Below are positions 62,984 to 64,000 of a stretch of DNA of 64,000 nt, in pieces. The stretch lies in assembly GCA_036556425.1 (NCBI GenBank), contig DATBJJ010000002.1, positions 1 through 64,000 on the forward strand. The letters run 5' to 3'. The DNA is from DATBJJ01 sp036556425. Lineage in GTDB: Bacteria > Acidobacteriota > Vicinamibacteria > Vicinamibacterales > 2-12-FULL-66-21. The position numbers were made by a program, and so were the translations under genes. The first letter of the stretch is position 1; the number at the start of each line of letters is the position of its first letter. The notes beneath the pieces were generated by a model. The model was not told the DNA's origin and made no database searches. It saw only the letters and a list, made by a program, of their open reading frames with translations.

Positions 62984-63880
62984 CTACTTGACGCGCGTCA
63001 ATCGGGTGCGGCTGTACACCTCGAATTCCTTCCCGGGCTCCGCGAGCTCGAAGATCTCTTCGAATTGGTCTGTTCCCGAGAACACATGCGTCTCGCGCGC
63101 GCGAAAGCCGGGCGGAATGTTCTCGATCGATTCGCTCGTGAAGACCAGACGATCCGGAGAATCGGCCGGCTCGAGCACGTACTGAGTGACGAAGCCTTCG
63201 GTGTGAAACTGCCTGAACACGATTCGCTTTCGACCTCGGTCGAAGCCGAGGAAGCCGATGTCCTCGTGCGTCTCGCCTTTGGGGTTTTTCTCCTGCGGCG
63301 GATAGACACTGCGATTGCGCGCTTGAATGAAGCGGTCGCCAAGCACGCGTTCGTACGATCGTTCGACACGTCCCTTGCCCGGCTGTCCTTCGGACGTTCC
63401 CGTCCAGCGGCCGACGAGCCGCGCGACCGGTGCCAGCGAATCGCTTGAATTTGTCGGTTGAGCGCCGACACCGACACCCGCGTTCGGGAGAGCCGCAGCG
63501 AGGAGAAAGAAGATCGCGGTCGACGCCGGTCGCGTCGGCGGCGCGCCTTGCGGATATCGCTGCGTGACGAAGCCGACGATCGCTCCCACGAGCATCCCTG
63601 GGAGTACGATCTCGAAGTAGTGATCGCTCTGACCGATTGCGGCGAGCGAGCTGAGGACGAGGCCGATCAGGACGCCGGCGCCGATGCCGAGCGTCATCGA
63701 ACGGCGCGCTCGCGCGATGACGCCGGCGGCGAGTCCCGTGACGAGGCCTTTGACGGTCGACCCGAGGACGATCGTCAGCATCATCGAGCGCGCTTCCGGT
63801 GAGAACCAGGCCGAGCAGCCGTCCAGGAATCCCAGGACGGCTCCAACCGTGAGGCCGAGCATCGGCTTGCTCACAGACAT
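62984..63880 (-). CDS. Fusion of membrane domain and DUF1579-like beta-barrel domain
   Basis: A 298-residue protein. The first 110 residues contain about four Gly-rich membrane helices (LGLTVGAVLGFLDGCSAWF, GLVTGLAAGVIARA, GIGAGVLIGLVLSSLAAIG, LPGMLVGAIVGFVTQ). After another hydrophobic stretch, residues about 150-295 form a lipocalin or nitrobindin-like barrel: VARLVGRWTGTSEGQ, ERSYERVLGDRFIQARNRS and FRQFHTEGFVTQYVLEP. The two parts are normally separate proteins. Function is unknown; the barrel may bind a small hydrophobic ligand at the outer face of the membrane. Confidence 0.75.
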   Translation of the reverse strand: MSVSKPMLGLTVGAVLGFLDGCSAWFSPEARSMMLTIVLGSTVKGLVTGLAAGVIARARRSMTLGIGAGVLIGLVLSSLAAIGQSDHYFEIVLPGMLVGAIVGFVTQRYPQGAPPTRPASTAIFFLLAAALPNAGVGVGAQPTNSSDSLAPVARLVGRWTGTSEGQPGKGRVERSYERVLGDRFIQARNRSVYPPQEKNPKGETHEDIGFLGFDRGRKRIVFRQFHTEGFVTQYVLEPADSPDRLVFTSESIENIPPGFRARETHVFSGTDQFEEIFELAEPGKEFEVYSRTRLTRVK

Positions 63881-63927
63881 CCCTCCCCGCGATCCCTATT
63901 ACACACGCGAAGAGTCGTTTGTACGCC

Positions 63928-63942
63928 ACTGATTACATCAGT
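63928..63942. other. Perfect palindrome upstream of the fusion gene
   Basis: ACTGAT-TAC-ATCAGT lies 48 bp before the start of the minus-strand fusion gene and may be an operator. The rest of 63881-64000 has a TATACT near 63974 and a GAGAGGGG near 63989 that could serve a plus-strand gene beyond the window edge. Confidence 0.4.
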
Positions 63943-64000
63943 CGTCCGACGTGAAGGACCGGCGCGCGTGTGCGGCTATACTCCAGCCGAGAGGGGTGAC

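Overview
The window is about 64 kb of high-GC DNA (roughly two-thirds G+C by eye), gene-dense on both strands. Its gene content points to an acidobacterium, most likely class Vicinamibacteria. The main reasons are three very large FtsX/MacB-type permeases of the acidobacterial ADOP kind, a cytochrome-DUF1549-DUF1553 / DUF1501 / beta-propeller / DUF1080 cluster, several Tat-exported sugar-metabolism proteins, and a very large share of hybrid histidine kinases. This assignment is inference from gene families; there is no rRNA in the window.

Layout. 0-4 kb: the tail of katG, a tRNA-Lys, and a metal-uptake group (small Cys/His protein, outer-membrane barrel, ZnuA-like binding protein, ZnuB-like permease, but no ATPase). 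4-10.6 kb: uronate isomerase, an exported DUF1593 hydrolase, a BlaI/BlaR1-type pair with a clear double operator, and a metallo-beta-lactamase-fold enzyme. 10.6-17.3 kb: a minus-strand operon of ABC ATPase, c-type cytochrome/DUF1549/DUF1553 protein, DUF1501 protein, propeller protein and DUF1080 protein. 17.6-32 kb: a signalling island with four sensor kinases, three response regulators, a lone Hpt protein, a YfiR protein and a TonB receptor. 32-37.5 kb: a flavin reductase, an exported methyltransferase, two tRNA-Arg genes, an FAD oxidoreductase, a small low-GC insertion and an FkbM methyltransferase. 37.5-41.2 kb: a [2Fe-2S] ferredoxin and the divergent ligD/ku end-joining pair. 41.2-47.2 kb: sugar transferase, Gfo/Idh/MocA oxidoreductase, sugar isomerase, DUF2252 protein and two PNPOx-like flavoproteins around a DUF302 gene. 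47.2-53.2 kb: WYL regulator with VOC protein, PAS kinase, MlaF-like ATPase, exported PLP enzyme, DUF1259 protein. 53.3-64 kb: three ADOP permeases, a metallophosphoesterase, a LysR regulator and a membrane/lipocalin-like fusion.

The most unusual feature is non-coding. Six intergenic spacers are filled with degenerate arrays of mostly 7-bp units in at least three sequence families (GGGTGCA-, AGTCGAC- and CTGACAG-like). Five of them are built as two inverted arms around a short unique loop. Two abut tRNA-Arg genes, one supplies the ribosome binding site of the next gene, and two run into coding ends. Also notable are a three-hairpin attenuator-like leader before the DUF302 gene, a 26-bp inverted repeat between ku and ligD, and several genes whose -10 element lies only 8-9 nt before the start codon, suggesting leaderless transcription.

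Limits: all calls come from reading the sequence; family names rest on recognised motifs, and start codons are marked uncertain where no ribosome binding site decides them.
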